NCBI RefSeq assembly: GCF_001990485.1
Contig: NZ_LBFC01000006.1
Location: forward strand, 116,564-180,563
DNA length: 64,000 nt
Reading direction: 5' to 3'
DNA from: Thermosipho affectus
Lineage (GTDB): Bacteria > Thermotogota > Thermotogae > Thermotogales > Fervidobacteriaceae
Made by a program: the position numbers and the translations under genes. Below the pieces are notes generated by a model. That model was not told the DNA's origin, ran no database searches, and saw only the letters and a list, made by a program, of their open reading frames with translations. Of this stretch, positions 37,730 to 49,331 are shown in pieces. Numbering within the stretch: the stretch's first letter is position 1; each line of letters begins with the position of its first letter.

Positions 37730-38845
37730 CTAAATCGTTGTTCTCTTTTCCAAAATAACCGGTTCAAAGTCTCCTATAACCTTCTGCCCTTCTCTTATTA
37801 AACAATCTTTATCCATTATTGCATTCTTTACAACAGCCCCTTCTTCAATTACCGTACCTTGCATAATAATGGAATTTTCAACTTTTGCACCAGCCTTAAC
37901 AATAACTCCCCTAAAAATAACGGAATTTTCTACCATACCTGAAATTATACATCCATCTGCAACTATGGAGTTCTTTACACTTGAATTTGCAGTAAACTTT
38001 GCCGGTGGAAAATCTTTTATTTTAGTGTATACCTTACCATTTTCGTAAAAAAGTTCATCTCTAACATTTCTATCACAAACAATATCCATATTTATTTTAA
38101 AATACTCTCTTACTCCCTTCTTTATATTTCTCCAATATCCCTTAAAATCATATGCATAAACGTTCAATTCATTAATCCGAGGTAGTATAACATCTAACAA
38201 CAAATCATTTCCACCGTTTGGAACAGTAGAATATAAAAGTTCCATTAGAAGGTGTTTATTCATAAAATAGACTCCTAAAAACGCCTTTCTACTTGGTGGA
38301 TTTTCCACCTTTTCGTGAAAGTGAAGTATTCTCATATTATCATCCACAACAACACTTCCGTATTCCCTCATATCATATGAATCATCTAAATCTTTAGTTA
38401 CAAGGGTAATATCTGCTCCCTTTGAAAAGTGATAAAGGTATAAATCATTATAATTCATCTTATAAATATGATCACCAGAACCTATAAGCACATAGTCTTC
38501 CTCACCACGTCTTAAAATAGTCATATTTTGAAATATTGCATCAGCCGTCCCTTTATACCAATATTCTCCCGAAAAACCTATATACGGTTGTAAAATAAAG
38601 AGTCCACCTTTTTTTCTATCCAAATCCCATTCTTTTCCAGAACCAAGATGATCCATTAAACTTCTTGGGTTATATTGAGTCAATACTCCCACCTTTATTA
38701 TCCCTGAGTTTACCATATTACTTAATGTAAAATCTATAGACCTGTATTTTCCTCCAATTGGCAACGCTGCACTTGCCCTTTTATATACCAAAGGCCCCAA
38801 CTTTTCGCTTTTTCCCCCTGCAAGGATTAAGCCCAAAACCTTCAA
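37730..38845 (-). CDS. glgD: GlgD, non-catalytic partner of ADP-glucose pyrophosphorylase
   Basis: The 371-residue GlgC paralog has the GGQGTRLG loop replaced by [15 protein letters not shown], as expected for the regulatory GlgD subunit, while the fold signatures [18 protein letters not shown] and GTADAIFQN and the C-terminal beta helix are kept. The TTG start follows GTAGGTGA. Glycogen synthase, branching enzyme and phosphorylase are not in the window. Confidence 0.92.
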   Translation of the reverse strand: MKVLGLILAGGKSEKLGPLVYKRASAALPIGGKYRSIDFTLSNMVNSGIIKVGVLTQYNPRSLMDHLGSGKEWDLDRKKGGLFILQPYIGFSGEYWYKGTADAIFQNMTILRRGEEDYVLIGSGDHIYKMNYNDLYLYHFSKGADITLVTKDLDDSYDMREYGSVVVDDNMRILHFHEKVENPPSRKAFLGVYFMNKHLLMELLYSTVPNGGNDLLLDVILPRINELNVYAYDFKGYWRNIKKGVREYFKINMDIVCDRNVRDELFYENGKVYTKIKDFPPAKFTANSSVKNSIVADGCIISGMVENSVIFRGVIVKAGAKVENSIIMQGTVIEEGAVVKNAIMDKDCLIREGQKVIGDFEPVILEKRTTI

Positions 38846-38853
38846 AATTTCAC

Positions 38854-39570
38854 CTACTTTCTAACAATTGAAACACCTGAACTCGTTCCAATACTATTTG
38901 CTCCCGCCTTGATCATCTTTATTGCATCTTCAAAAGTCTTTACACCGCCAGATGCCTTAACACCCAAATTACCAACTACCCATCTCATTAGATTTACATC
39001 TTCTGCCTTTGCACCAGCTGTACCAAAACCCGTAGAAGTTTTTACAAAAGATGCCCCTGCTTCTTTTGAAATAACACATGCGACAATCTTTTCCTCATCT
39101 GTCAAATAACAAGTTTCAATAATAACTTTTACAGGCTTTTTTGAAGCCTCAACAACAGCTTTTATATCTTGGTATACATATTCGTAGTTTCTACTCTTTA
39201 AATAACCAATGTGTAAAACCATATCTATCTCGTCAGCACCTTCTTCCGCAGCAATTTTTGCTTCATATGCTTTTGATTTAATAGAAGTTGCACCTAAAGG
39301 AAAACCAACTACCGTTACAACTTTAACATCCGTCCCTTTTAATTGAGCACTTACGAGCGGAACAAAGGAAGGATTCACACATACCCCTCTAAAATTATAC
39401 TCTTTTGCTTCATCACACAATTTTTTTATTTCTTCTTCTGTAGTAGTGGCCTTCAAATTTGTATGTTCAATATATTTATTAACTTCTTCTACCTTTATAT
39501 CTTTCAATTCAAACTTATAACTTTCGTGAAACTCCTTAATCTTATCCTCTATTAATTTTTCCAAATTCAT
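38854..39570 (-). CDS. deoC: Deoxyribose-phosphate aldolase
   Basis: This 238-residue class I aldolase interconverts 2-deoxyribose-5-phosphate with acetaldehyde and glyceraldehyde-3-phosphate. The Schiff-base Lys lies in FVKTSTGF and the second active-site Lys in [19 protein letters not shown] and IIETCYLT are also typical. The ATG follows AAGGGGTGA. It is the only nucleoside-salvage gene in this operon stretch. Confidence 0.96.
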   Translation of the reverse strand: MNLEKLIEDKIKEFHESYKFELKDIKVEEVNKYIEHTNLKATTTEEEIKKLCDEAKEYNFRGVCVNPSFVPLVSAQLKGTDVKVVTVVGFPLGATSIKSKAYEAKIAAEEGADEIDMVLHIGYLKSRNYEYVYQDIKAVVEASKKPVKVIIETCYLTDEEKIVACVISKEAGASFVKTSTGFGTAGAKAEDVNLMRWVVGNLGVKASGGVKTFEDAIKMIKAGANSIGTSSGVSIVRK

Positions 39571-39581
39571 CTTTTCACCCC

Positions 39582-40031
39582 TTATCTATTTCTTTTTAAA
39601 TATTCTTGAATTTTCCTATTAATTTCTTTTTTCTTTATATCTTCCCTTTTATCATATTTTCTTTTACCTTTTGCAACGGCTATCTCCACTTTTACCAAAC
39701 CCCTATTGTTAAAATATATCTTTGTTGGAATAATTGTTAAACCTTGTTCTTTTACTTTTCCAATTAATCTATGAATCTCCTTTTTATGTAGAAGTAACCT
39801 TCTTGGTCTTTCCGGATCGTGATTGTTTAAGTTACCATTTCTATATTGAGGAATATTCAAATTTAGTAAAAAAACTTCTCCTTTTTTAATTCTACAAAAA
39901 CTATCTTTAAAATTTGCCCCCGATTCACGTAAAGATTTTACTTCCGTCCCTCTTAATTCTATACCAGCTTCATATGTTTCCAAAATATTGTAGTCCGAAT
40001 ATGCCTTTTTGTTAGTTGCAATTACTTTCAT
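39582..40031 (-). CDS. smpB: SsrA-binding protein SmpB
   Basis: The 149-residue OB-fold protein brings tmRNA to stalled ribosomes. Typical segments are [45 protein letters not shown] and the basic tail [19 protein letters not shown]. Length is normal. The ATG follows GGAGGG. The ssrA gene itself is not in the window. Confidence 0.97.
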   Translation of the reverse strand: MKVIATNKKAYSDYNILETYEAGIELRGTEVKSLRESGANFKDSFCRIKKGEVFLLNLNIPQYRNGNLNNHDPERPRRLLLHKKEIHRLIGKVKEQGLTIIPTKIYFNNRGLVKVEIAVAKGKRKYDKREDIKKKEINRKIQEYLKRNR

Positions 40032-40041
40032 CTAAACCCTC

Positions 40042-40323
40042 CTATTTGTGAATACCAGGTACCTTTAAATAATTGTTTTCCCTTTTTGGGAAATTATTTC
40101 TTATTAATTCCGCATCTTCAAAGTCTTTCCTATTTCTCTCAGAAAGTTTGTATCTTTCTTCAATTGGTGTATACATAGGTTCTACTCCTTCTGTATCTAC
40201 TTCATTTAACAATTCAAAATAATCCACAATTTTTTGCATTTCCTCAATAAATTTTTCTTCGTTGGAAATCTCAAGACGTGCAAGAAATGCAATATCTTTA
40301 ACTAATTTTTTATCTATCGTCAA
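40042..40323 (-). CDS. gatC: Aspartyl/glutamyl-tRNA amidotransferase subunit C
   Basis: The 93-residue protein carries the GatC pattern: [17 protein letters not shown], the helix [26 protein letters not shown], and a C-terminal [14 protein letters not shown]. It is the small subunit of GatCAB, which amidates misacylated Glu-tRNA-Gln or Asp-tRNA-Asn. gatA and gatB are not adjacent. The TTG start overlaps the end of csrA by 14 bases and uses a GGAGGTGA SD inside csrA. Confidence 0.92.
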   Translation of the reverse strand: MTIDKKLVKDIAFLARLEISNEEKFIEEMQKIVDYFELLNEVDTEGVEPMYTPIEERYKLSERNRKDFEDAELIRNNFPKRENNYLKVPGIHK

Positions 40324-40537
40324 ATCTCTTCACCTCCGATATATCTTTTAAATTAAAATCTATTGCCTTTTTATTTTCCATCCTTATCTCATCATACAGT
40401 TCTCGTCTCAATACTCTAACAGACTTTGGCGCAGTTATACCTATTTTTACTTCCCCACCATCTACCTTCAAAACCTTAACTTCAATATTATTACCAATCA
40501 TTATACTTTCACCTATTTTTCTAGTCAAAACAAGCAC
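40310..40537 (-). CDS. csrA: Carbon storage regulator CsrA
   Basis: The 75-residue RNA-binding regulator begins [21 protein letters not shown] and has the conserved [17 protein letters not shown]. It blocks translation by binding GGA-containing leaders. The GTG start follows GAGGTGA. The next upstream gene is fliW, which encodes its protein antagonist, as in many flagellated bacteria. Confidence 0.96.
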   Translation of the reverse strand: MLVLTRKIGESIMIGNNIEVKVLKVDGGEVKIGITAPKSVRVLRRELYDEIRMENKKAIDFNLKDISEVKRFDDR

Positions 40538-40546
40538 AAAATCACC

Positions 40547-40978
40547 TCATTTTTCCAAAGAAGCTAATTTATGTTTAGTACTGTACTTATCCACATCTAA
40601 AATTATTTGTTTTCCCTTCCCATTTTCAAGATTTATAACAACGGGCGCCAGTAAATTCACCGTCGTTTCTTTTGGGTTTCCATGCGGTATTGTCAAAATA
40701 ACCCAAACTGCAACCCTTTCTCTATCTTTTATTTCAAGTTCTTTTACATCTTCAGAAGAAATTTCAAATTCATAATCTTTATACACTAACCAAGGATCCA
40801 TAATGGGGAAAGCCACATTTTCATCTTCAAGGGATACAAGCCACATTATTGGAAGCGTATCTTTAAGGGAAATCACGGAAAATTTTCTTAAATGCTCAAA
40901 ACCAGGTAACCCATTTTCAAATAGAATAACTTCTTTTTCCTCTATATCAAGTTCTCCCAACTTGGTTTTATACTTCAA
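40547..40978 (-). CDS. fliW: Flagellar assembly factor FliW
   Basis: The protein of about 143 residues matches FliW: GELDIEEKEVILFENGLPGFEHLRKF, the MWLVSLEDENVAFPIMDPW segment and VNLLAPVVIN. FliW binds flagellin and CsrA, releasing CsrA when flagellin is secreted. The SD AGAGGTGA favours TTG at 40978; the GTG three codons earlier overlaps the SD. No flagellar structural gene is nearby. Confidence 0.93.
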   Translation of the reverse strand: MKYKTKLGELDIEEKEVILFENGLPGFEHLRKFSVISLKDTLPIMWLVSLEDENVAFPIMDPWLVYKDYEFEISSEDVKELEIKDRERVAVWVILTIPHGNPKETTVNLLAPVVINLENGKGKQIILDVDKYSTKHKLASLEK

Positions 40979-40983
40979 ATTAT

Positions 40984-41748
40984 TCACCTCTTTTCATACC
41001 ATTCAAAGATCCTATTGTAAAACTCTTCACTCCACTCCTCATCTTCAAATATTTCATGATAGGCTCCCTCAAATCTAATTAATTTCTTATTTTCCTTCAT
41101 AATCTGAAGATTGTTAAAGAATAAATAACTACCTTGTGGTGGCGTAACTCTATCATTTGTACCAACTAACATTAATGTGGGAGTGTAAATTATTCCAACT
41201 TTTTCATGTGCAAGCGCTACATTTTTCAATATACTCCTTGCAAGCTTAACACTAATTTTATCGTGAATCAATTCATCCTCCACGTATTTCTTCACCGCTT
41301 CTTCATTTCTAGATAAATTTTCAGGAGAAATTCCATTTGAAAGCGTAAAAGAAGGGTAAAAAAGTCCAAAAACAGAAAGTAATAACTTCTGTGAAAAAGA
41401 AGTCTTTACATACAACGCAGGTGATGAAACAACTAAAGATTTTATTCTATTCAAATTCTCTTGAGCATATCGTATAGAGATAAGCCCACCAAGACTATGT
41501 CCGAAAATATGAAATTTATTGAGATTTACAGTAAGTTCATTTATCACCATCATTACTTCCTCAATGGAAGTATGTCCTCTTTTTCCTGAACTTTTTCCAT
41601 GTCCTGGTAAATCAAAACCGATTACACCATACCCTTTATTTACCAATCCATCTATTAATTTTTCATATCTTCCAATATGTTCTCCTAAACCATGAACAAC
41701 GACAACCCATCCCTTTTCTGGAGTACCCCTAGTAAATGAATATATCAC
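40984..41748 (-). CDS. Alpha/beta hydrolase, monoacylglycerol lipase-like
   Basis: The protein of about 254 residues has the serine hydrolase layout: oxyanion HGLGEHIGRY, nucleophile elbow FGHSLGG, Asp in LVGTNDRVTPP and a His in YHEIFED. The HGLGEH motif points to the monoacylglycerol lipase/lysophospholipase group. The start is GTG at 41748, five bases after AAGGGGGG; a longer frame into rseC has no SD. No secretion signal is present, so it acts in the cytoplasm. Confidence 0.85.
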   Translation of the reverse strand: MIYSFTRGTPEKGWVVVVHGLGEHIGRYEKLIDGLVNKGYGVIGFDLPGHGKSSGKRGHTSIEEVMMVINELTVNLNKFHIFGHSLGGLISIRYAQENLNRIKSLVVSSPALYVKTSFSQKLLLSVFGLFYPSFTLSNGISPENLSRNEEAVKKYVEDELIHDKISVKLARSILKNVALAHEKVGIIYTPTLMLVGTNDRVTPPQGSYLFFNNLQIMKENKKLIRFEGAYHEIFEDEEWSEEFYNRIFEWYEKR

Positions 41749-41749
41749 A

Positions 41750-42148
41750 TTATCCCCCCTTGATGTGCCGCACATCTAAAATAACAGGTTTAAACCTTTT
41801 ATCCAAAATTTTGTTAATTAAAAACGCAATGCCCATAAATCCAATGCCAATAAAAAAACTAAACAAGTCTGAAAGCTTTAAAAAAGCACCTAACCCCACT
41901 CCTAAAATTAATAAAATCACGGGAAGTCCATACAACATAAACGCCAGAAACGTAGGCTTATACTTCAAATCAAGTATTACAAAATCACCTGGAAAATAGT
42001 CAAATTTTTCGTCTTTCTCAACTTTCAAAGTAGAAACACTTTTTACATTACAACTTCCAGATAAAGCACACGCCCCACAAGCACTCACATCTCTATCAAG
42101 ATATATATATTTTCCCTCAATTTTTGAAATTCTAAACAATTCCTTCAT
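41750..42148 (-). CDS. RseC/MucC family membrane protein
   Basis: The 132-residue protein has a Cys cluster (CGACALSGSC), a small soluble domain ending in PGDFVILDL, and two membrane helices with a short loop, the pattern of the RseC/MucC (SoxR-reducing system) family. Family members often accompany rnf genes and may feed electrons to an iron-sulphur regulator; here no rnf gene is adjacent. Confidence 0.82.
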   Translation of the reverse strand: MKELFRISKIEGKYIYLDRDVSACGACALSGSCNVKSVSTLKVEKDEKFDYFPGDFVILDLKYKPTFLAFMLYGLPVILLILGVGLGAFLKLSDLFSFFIGIGFMGIAFLINKILDKRFKPVILDVRHIKGG

Positions 42149-42158
42149 TTTACCTCAC

Positions 42159-43769
42159 CTACTCAACTAAAATTAAAAATGGATAATGCACTTGTCCTCC
42201 CTCATATGTCTCAATTTCCAAAAATGAATACTTTTCCTCAATAAACTTTTTAAAAATATCCAATTCAACTGGTGTTGCCTCTTTCCCAACGATTAAAGTA
42301 ACTATTTCCTTTTCATCTATGTCCTCTATTTTCTCAAATGTTTTTTTCAAAGCAATTTGAAAGTCAAAATCATGCACAACAAATTTATTATTCAAAAAAA
42401 CTAAGTATTCATCCTTTTTTATTTTTTCTCCTTGCAATTTCGCATTTCTAACCGCCCTAGTTATAGATATAGTTGAAATTTCCTTTATTGTCTCTTTAAA
42501 TATTTCAAATAACCTCTCAGGAGATTCATCTGGTACATTTCTTATCATCGCCGCTATACATTCTTGTACGTTTTTGGTTTCAACAACATAAACGTTTTTA
42601 TCTTTTGTCGTTTCCGCAACTTGCTTTGCCGCCAGTATTATATTTGAATTATTTGGAAAAATAAAAACATTTTCAGCATTTACACTTTCCACTGCAACTT
42701 TTAAATCCGCAGTACTGGGGTTCATGGTTTGCCCACCTAAAACTATCTCATCAACTGCTAAATCCTTTAATATTCTTGAAATGCCATCACTGGGCGAAAC
42801 TGCAACTATTCCGTTCTTTTTTGGTTCTCCTTGTTCTTTTGATATAAAATGTTCGTGTTGTTCTTTCATGTTATCTATCTTAACCTTTAACAATTCACCT
42901 TTAGTTAAAAATTTTTCAATAACAACTCCTGGATTATTTGTATGCACATGTAATTTGATTATATTATCTTGCAAGAAAAAGACCACAGAATCTCCCATTT
43001 CATGCAAAAAGTCTCTTAACTCTTTTTCTTCTTCATAAGAGATATCATCATATGAACGAACAATAAGTTCTGTACAATATTGGTACTTTAAATCCTCTGG
43101 AATCATATTAATCTCATCTACGGGCATCGCCGTAGTTTTTATATCTAAATTAATATCTGTTTCACCATTAATGTATTTTGAAAAACCTTCTGCTATATAG
43201 TATAATCCTTTGGCACCAGCATCAACCACTCCTGCATCTTTTAATTTTTTCAACATATTAGGCGTATCTTTTACCGCAGAATCCAATATTTCCAAAACCT
43301 TCTCAAAGAATGTTTTAAAATCCTTTTGTTCTGAAAGTACCTCAAAATTTTCCGCCAAATACCTTATGGCAGTTAATATTGTACCTTCAACAGGCTTCAT
43401 AACAGCTCCATACGCCACATCTTTTGCAGAGCTAAATGCCTGTGCAAAATCAACAATATCAACCTCACTCTTATCCTTTAGTGCATCGGTAAAGCCCCTA
43501 AATATTTGTGATAATATAACACCAGAATTACCACGTGCTCCCATCAATGTCCCATTTCGAATGGCATTTATAACATTATCTAATGTTTCATTATCTACAT
43601 TTTCCAAATACTTACAACCTTCTAGCATTGTTGCTGACATATTAGATCCTGTATCTCCATCTGGTACAGGAAAAACATTTAAAGCATTTATTTCATCCTT
43701 GTGCTTCAACAAATTTTCTGTTCCTTTCATAAACAGAAGTTTTAACTCTTTCCCATTTAATTTATTCAA
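42159..43769 (-). CDS. FakA-like DhaL-domain (fatty acid) kinase
   Basis: The 536-residue protein has an N-terminal DhaL/Dak2 domain with the metal-nucleotide motif NVFPVPDGDTGSNMSATM and GARGNSGVILSQIFRG, a middle domain, and a C-terminal FakA-type domain with the GGQTMNPSTADL segment. FakA phosphorylates fatty acids carried by FakB (DegV) proteins. It is directly downstream of an Asp23-family gene, the conserved yloU-yloV arrangement. The TTG start follows AAGGAGG. No FakB gene is in the window. Confidence 0.9.
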   Translation of the reverse strand: MNKLNGKELKLLFMKGTENLLKHKDEINALNVFPVPDGDTGSNMSATMLEGCKYLENVDNETLDNVINAIRNGTLMGARGNSGVILSQIFRGFTDALKDKSEVDIVDFAQAFSSAKDVAYGAVMKPVEGTILTAIRYLAENFEVLSEQKDFKTFFEKVLEILDSAVKDTPNMLKKLKDAGVVDAGAKGLYYIAEGFSKYINGETDINLDIKTTAMPVDEINMIPEDLKYQYCTELIVRSYDDISYEEEKELRDFLHEMGDSVVFFLQDNIIKLHVHTNNPGVVIEKFLTKGELLKVKIDNMKEQHEHFISKEQGEPKKNGIVAVSPSDGISRILKDLAVDEIVLGGQTMNPSTADLKVAVESVNAENVFIFPNNSNIILAAKQVAETTKDKNVYVVETKNVQECIAAMIRNVPDESPERLFEIFKETIKEISTISITRAVRNAKLQGEKIKKDEYLVFLNNKFVVHDFDFQIALKKTFEKIEDIDEKEIVTLIVGKEATPVELDIFKKFIEEKYSFLEIETYEGGQVHYPFLILVE

Positions 43770-43782
43770 GGCACAAACCTCC

Positions 43783-44112
43783 TTATTTTACATCTATTAC
43801 ATGAACATTTACCTCAACACTTTCACAACCAGCCAAATTTTGCAACTTGTGTTTTACATTTTCGATAATATTTCTCCCAACCTCAGAAATTTTCGTACCG
43901 TACTCTAATTCAACATACGCATCTACTTTAACATGACCAAATTCATCTTCTTGAATTTTCACACGACTTTCTTCACTACTTAATATCTTTGAAAACCAAC
44001 TATCTGACGAAATACTAACAGGTCCATAAGTCTCAAGTATCGCAAAATAAACAAGTTTTCTAATAGCATTCAACGTAATATCAAGTTCTCCAAATTCGGT
44101 TTGCATCTTCAT
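43783..44112 (-). CDS. Asp23/Gls24 (YloU) family protein
   Basis: The protein of about 109 residues matches YloU/Asp23: GELDITLNAIRKLVYFAILETYGPVS, VDAYVELEYGTKISEVGRNIIENVKHKL and a final VNVHVIDV. The ATG at 44112 follows GAGGAGGAG; a slightly longer frame into dxs is less likely. Asp23 proteins are linked to envelope or lipid homeostasis and commonly precede fakA, as here. Confidence 0.88.
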   Translation of the reverse strand: MKMQTEFGELDITLNAIRKLVYFAILETYGPVSISSDSWFSKILSSEESRVKIQEDEFGHVKVDAYVELEYGTKISEVGRNIIENVKHKLQNLAGCESVEVNVHVIDVK

Positions 44113-45928
44113 ATATACTCCTCCTCTCAAAAACCTCTTTTATCCTTTCTTCAATGCCGTTTTCATCTAACTTTAACAATTTCAACAATTGCTTCCTAGT
44201 ACCATGCGTTACAAATTCATCCTCAATGGCTAAAATTTCCACTTTTCCAAAGTTTAACAATTCTTCTCCAAAACCTCCGGCTTTCACACCTTCCTCAACT
44301 GAAAAAACCACTCGATGATTTTCAAACACCCACTCTATTACTTCTTCATCAACTGGTTTAATACTTCTTGCAAAAACGAGTGTCCAATTATTTTTCTTTG
44401 CAACATTTAACGCGCCCATTGTTGGATAACCTGTTGCAACAATTGCAACTTCCTTCCCAAAATTAAGAATTTCCCATTTATCTAAATCTATCATTTTTAT
44501 TTTATCATATAACTCTTCAAATTTTCCAAATTCATAATCACGGGGATATCTAATTGCAACAGGTCCCGATAATTCTTTATTTAAAAGTGTATATAAAGTG
44601 CCCATCAAATCCTGTATATTCTTTGGAGCATATATTTTCACATTTGGAATCATTCTCATGTAAGCTATATCAAAAACCCCATGATGGGTAGGACCATCTT
44701 CACCTACCACGCCTGCCCTATCAATTGCAAAAATTACTGGAAGTTTTTGAAGTGCAATATCATGTATTATTTGATCAAATCCCCTTTGTAAAAAGGTCGA
44801 ATACACGGCAAAAATTGGCTTTAATCCAAGTGTAGCTAGTCCACCAGCAAAAGTAACACACATTTGTTCTGTAATACCAAGATCAAAAAATCTTTCTGGA
44901 AATTTCTTTGCAAATTCAAAAAGTCCTGTACCCTTTTTCATCGCCGCAGTAATCGCTACTATCTTTTCATCTTTTTCGGCAACCTTTGCAAGTGTTTTTC
45001 CAAAAGCTTCACTATATGAAATTATCCCACTTTCTTTTACAAAGGTCCCAGATGAAATATCAAATTTGGCGGCACTGTGATACATCTCTGGATCTAATTC
45101 GGAAATTTCAAATCCTTTTCCCTTAACCGTATTTACAGTTATAACAGAAGGATATTCATAATCTTTGATCCTTTTAAATTCATCTTCCAATTCCTTTAAA
45201 TTATGTCCATTAAGTGGTCCAAAGTGCTTTAATCCTAAACTTTCAAAGAAGTCCTCACCAGTCAATGAAACCTTTAATGCATCCCTTAATTTTTTTAATT
45301 CTTTTTCAACACCCTTTGAAAGTCTACTTTTCATCGTCTTTTTTGCATCTAAATAAATTTTACTAGTTCTCATTTTTTCAAGAAAGTGCGACAATGCACC
45401 TACATTTTTGGATATAGACATGGAATTGTTATTAATAATTATCTTTATCTTTGAATTTAACGTCTTTATTTGATTTAGCGCCTCAAGTGATTCACCTGAG
45501 GTAAGCGCTCCATCTCCAATTACAACAAGCACATTTGAATTTTCTCCATTTAATTTCAGAGCCTTCTCAATTCCAAGAGCTGCAGCAATAGCAGTTCCAA
45601 CATGTCCTGCACCAAATCTATCGTACTTTGTTTCAAATATATTAGTATATCCACTCAACCCTCCAAACTTTCTAATAGTGGGGAAAAGCTCCCACCTTCC
45701 CGTTAAAAGTTTGTGAGTATATGTTTGATGACTTGTATCCCAAATTATATAATCTCTGTAAGGATCAAAAACTCTGTACAATGCCAAAGTCAATTCTACA
45801 ACTCCTAAATTTGAAGCAAGATGTCCACCATTTTTCGAAACAACTTCAATTATGTAATTTCTTATCTTTCCTGCAAACTTTTCTAAATCCTCATAATCTA
45901 ATGATCTAATATACTCTATATAATTCAA
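44081..45928 (-). CDS. dxs: 1-deoxy-D-xylulose-5-phosphate synthase
   Basis: This 615-residue thiamine-diphosphate enzyme is the first step of the MEP isoprenoid pathway. The ThDP motif GDGALTSGESLEALNQI is clear, as are HQTYTHKLLTGR, the transketolase pyrimidine-domain segment AVYSTFLQRGFDQIIHD, DRAGVVGEDGPTHHG and the C-terminal GGFGEELL region. The TTG start follows GAAGGTGATAG. With the ispF fusion and ispG, three MEP genes lie in this window, each in a different operon. Confidence 0.96.
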   Translation of the reverse strand: MNYIEYIRSLDYEDLEKFAGKIRNYIIEVVSKNGGHLASNLGVVELTLALYRVFDPYRDYIIWDTSHQTYTHKLLTGRWELFPTIRKFGGLSGYTNIFETKYDRFGAGHVGTAIAAALGIEKALKLNGENSNVLVVIGDGALTSGESLEALNQIKTLNSKIKIIINNNSMSISKNVGALSHFLEKMRTSKIYLDAKKTMKSRLSKGVEKELKKLRDALKVSLTGEDFFESLGLKHFGPLNGHNLKELEDEFKRIKDYEYPSVITVNTVKGKGFEISELDPEMYHSAAKFDISSGTFVKESGIISYSEAFGKTLAKVAEKDEKIVAITAAMKKGTGLFEFAKKFPERFFDLGITEQMCVTFAGGLATLGLKPIFAVYSTFLQRGFDQIIHDIALQKLPVIFAIDRAGVVGEDGPTHHGVFDIAYMRMIPNVKIYAPKNIQDLMGTLYTLLNKELSGPVAIRYPRDYEFGKFEELYDKIKMIDLDKWEILNFGKEVAIVATGYPTMGALNVAKKNNWTLVFARSIKPVDEEVIEWVFENHRVVFSVEEGVKAGGFGEELLNFGKVEILAIEDEFVTHGTRKQLLKLLKLDENGIEERIKEVFERRSIYEDANRIWRT

Positions 45929-45938
45929 ACTATCACCT

Positions 45939-48259
<2,321 letters not shown>

Positions 48260-48291
48260 ATACAAACCTCCTTTATTTTTTCATTTATTAA

Positions 48292-48300
48292 ATTATAACA
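48292..48300 (-). promoter_or_regulatory. Extended -10 promoter of mtnA
   Basis: On the minus strand TGTTATAAT gives an extended -10 element (TG-N-TATAAT) between the SurA-like gene terminator and mtnA. No good -35 is seen, as expected for this promoter type. It would start the long downstream run beginning mtnA-serS-dxs. Confidence 0.5.
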
Positions 48301-48305
48301 TATTT

Positions 48306-48330
48306 AATAAAAATGGCCCCGTTTGGGGCC
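48306..48330 (-). terminator. Terminator of the leuS-surA-like unit
   Basis: On the minus strand GGCCCC-AAAC-GGGGCC is followed by ATTTTTATT. The hairpin starts directly after the stop codon of the SurA-like gene. Confidence 0.88.
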
Positions 48331-49317
48331 TTATTTTACTTCGTAGTATATTTCTACCTTACTTTCATCCTTAAACTTCTTAAATTCGTTCTCAATAAAA
48401 TTAGACCAGATAACTGACTTTTTGTTGTTTAGTAACTCTTTAAAAATATCTTCTTTTACATCTTCAAAACTTTTCGAACGCATAGGCATAATTTTTAACA
48501 CTTTAAATACATAGAACTTATCTTCCACATTGATTGGACCTAAAATTGCTCCCTCTGATGCATTCTTTATATACATCCACAATTTTTCTGGAAAGATTTT
48601 TCCTTCTGGTAACCCTTCATAATGGTAGTCATTTAGCTTCAACTCTTTTGCCAGTGAATCAAAAGATTCACCTGAAATAATCCTATTTTTTACATCTTTT
48701 GCAAGTGACTTACTTGAAAAATTAAATATATAAATATCGTACTGAGTTGGAGTAGAGTATTTTTCTATATTTTTTTCATAATAATCCTTTGCTTCACTTT
48801 CTGTAACCGTTGCATCTTTTGCGACGAAATTAAACAAATTTTCAATAGATAAATTTACAAGCGTATTAAAGTACATCTTATTTTTAAAATCCTCAAGTGT
48901 ACCCATATTTGCATATTGAAGGTACACATTAAACGTCTTCTCATCTATCCCCTGCTTTTTCAAATAATCTGCAAGTTGCTTATCAATTAAAGCCCTTACT
49001 TCTTCTTCACTGGGTCTTACATTGTATTTTTCTGCAAATTGAACTATTAAATACTTATCTATAAGTTGTTCTAAAACAGCTCTTTTGTATCTAAGTATAA
49101 GTTTTACTCCTTCTTCTGTATTGGAAAGCACGTTAAAAAACGTTTGATCAACCTGACTTATACTAACCATTAACTTTTGCACATCTGCAACACTATTTAA
49201 CATTGAAAGTGTGATTTCTTCACCATTTACCATCGCAACTGTTGAAGTTGCAGGTAATTCTTCAGAAATAGCTATTACAGAGAAAAGCACTAAAAAAATA
49301 AAAAGAAATTTTTTCAT
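48331..49317 (-). CDS. SurA/PpiC-like exported peptidyl-prolyl isomerase or chaperone
   Basis: The protein of about 328 residues has a signal peptide (MKKFLFIFLVLFSVIAISEE), a SurA-N-type domain (ATVAMVNGEEITLSMLNSV; long helices to about 170) and a parvulin-like region (TPTQYDIYIFNF ... ILGPINVEDKFYVFKVLKI). It probably assists folding of outer-membrane or periplasmic proteins. ATG at 49317 follows GGGAGGA; the frame could extend six codons upstream into leuS. It shares the leuS transcript. Confidence 0.82.
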   Translation of the reverse strand: MKKFLFIFLVLFSVIAISEELPATSTVAMVNGEEITLSMLNSVADVQKLMVSISQVDQTFFNVLSNTEEGVKLILRYKRAVLEQLIDKYLIVQFAEKYNVRPSEEEVRALIDKQLADYLKKQGIDEKTFNVYLQYANMGTLEDFKNKMYFNTLVNLSIENLFNFVAKDATVTESEAKDYYEKNIEKYSTPTQYDIYIFNFSSKSLAKDVKNRIISGESFDSLAKELKLNDYHYEGLPEGKIFPEKLWMYIKNASEGAILGPINVEDKFYVFKVLKIMPMRSKSFEDVKEDIFKELLNNKKSVIWSNFIENEFKKFKDESKVEIYYEVK

Positions 49318-49331
49318 AAATTCATCCTCCC

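Noticed and set aside
42724..43908. Plus-strand frames of 104 and 232 codons over fakA and the asp23 gene
   Set aside because: They are antisense to well-recognised genes, have no SD, and their composition is that of reversed coding sequence.
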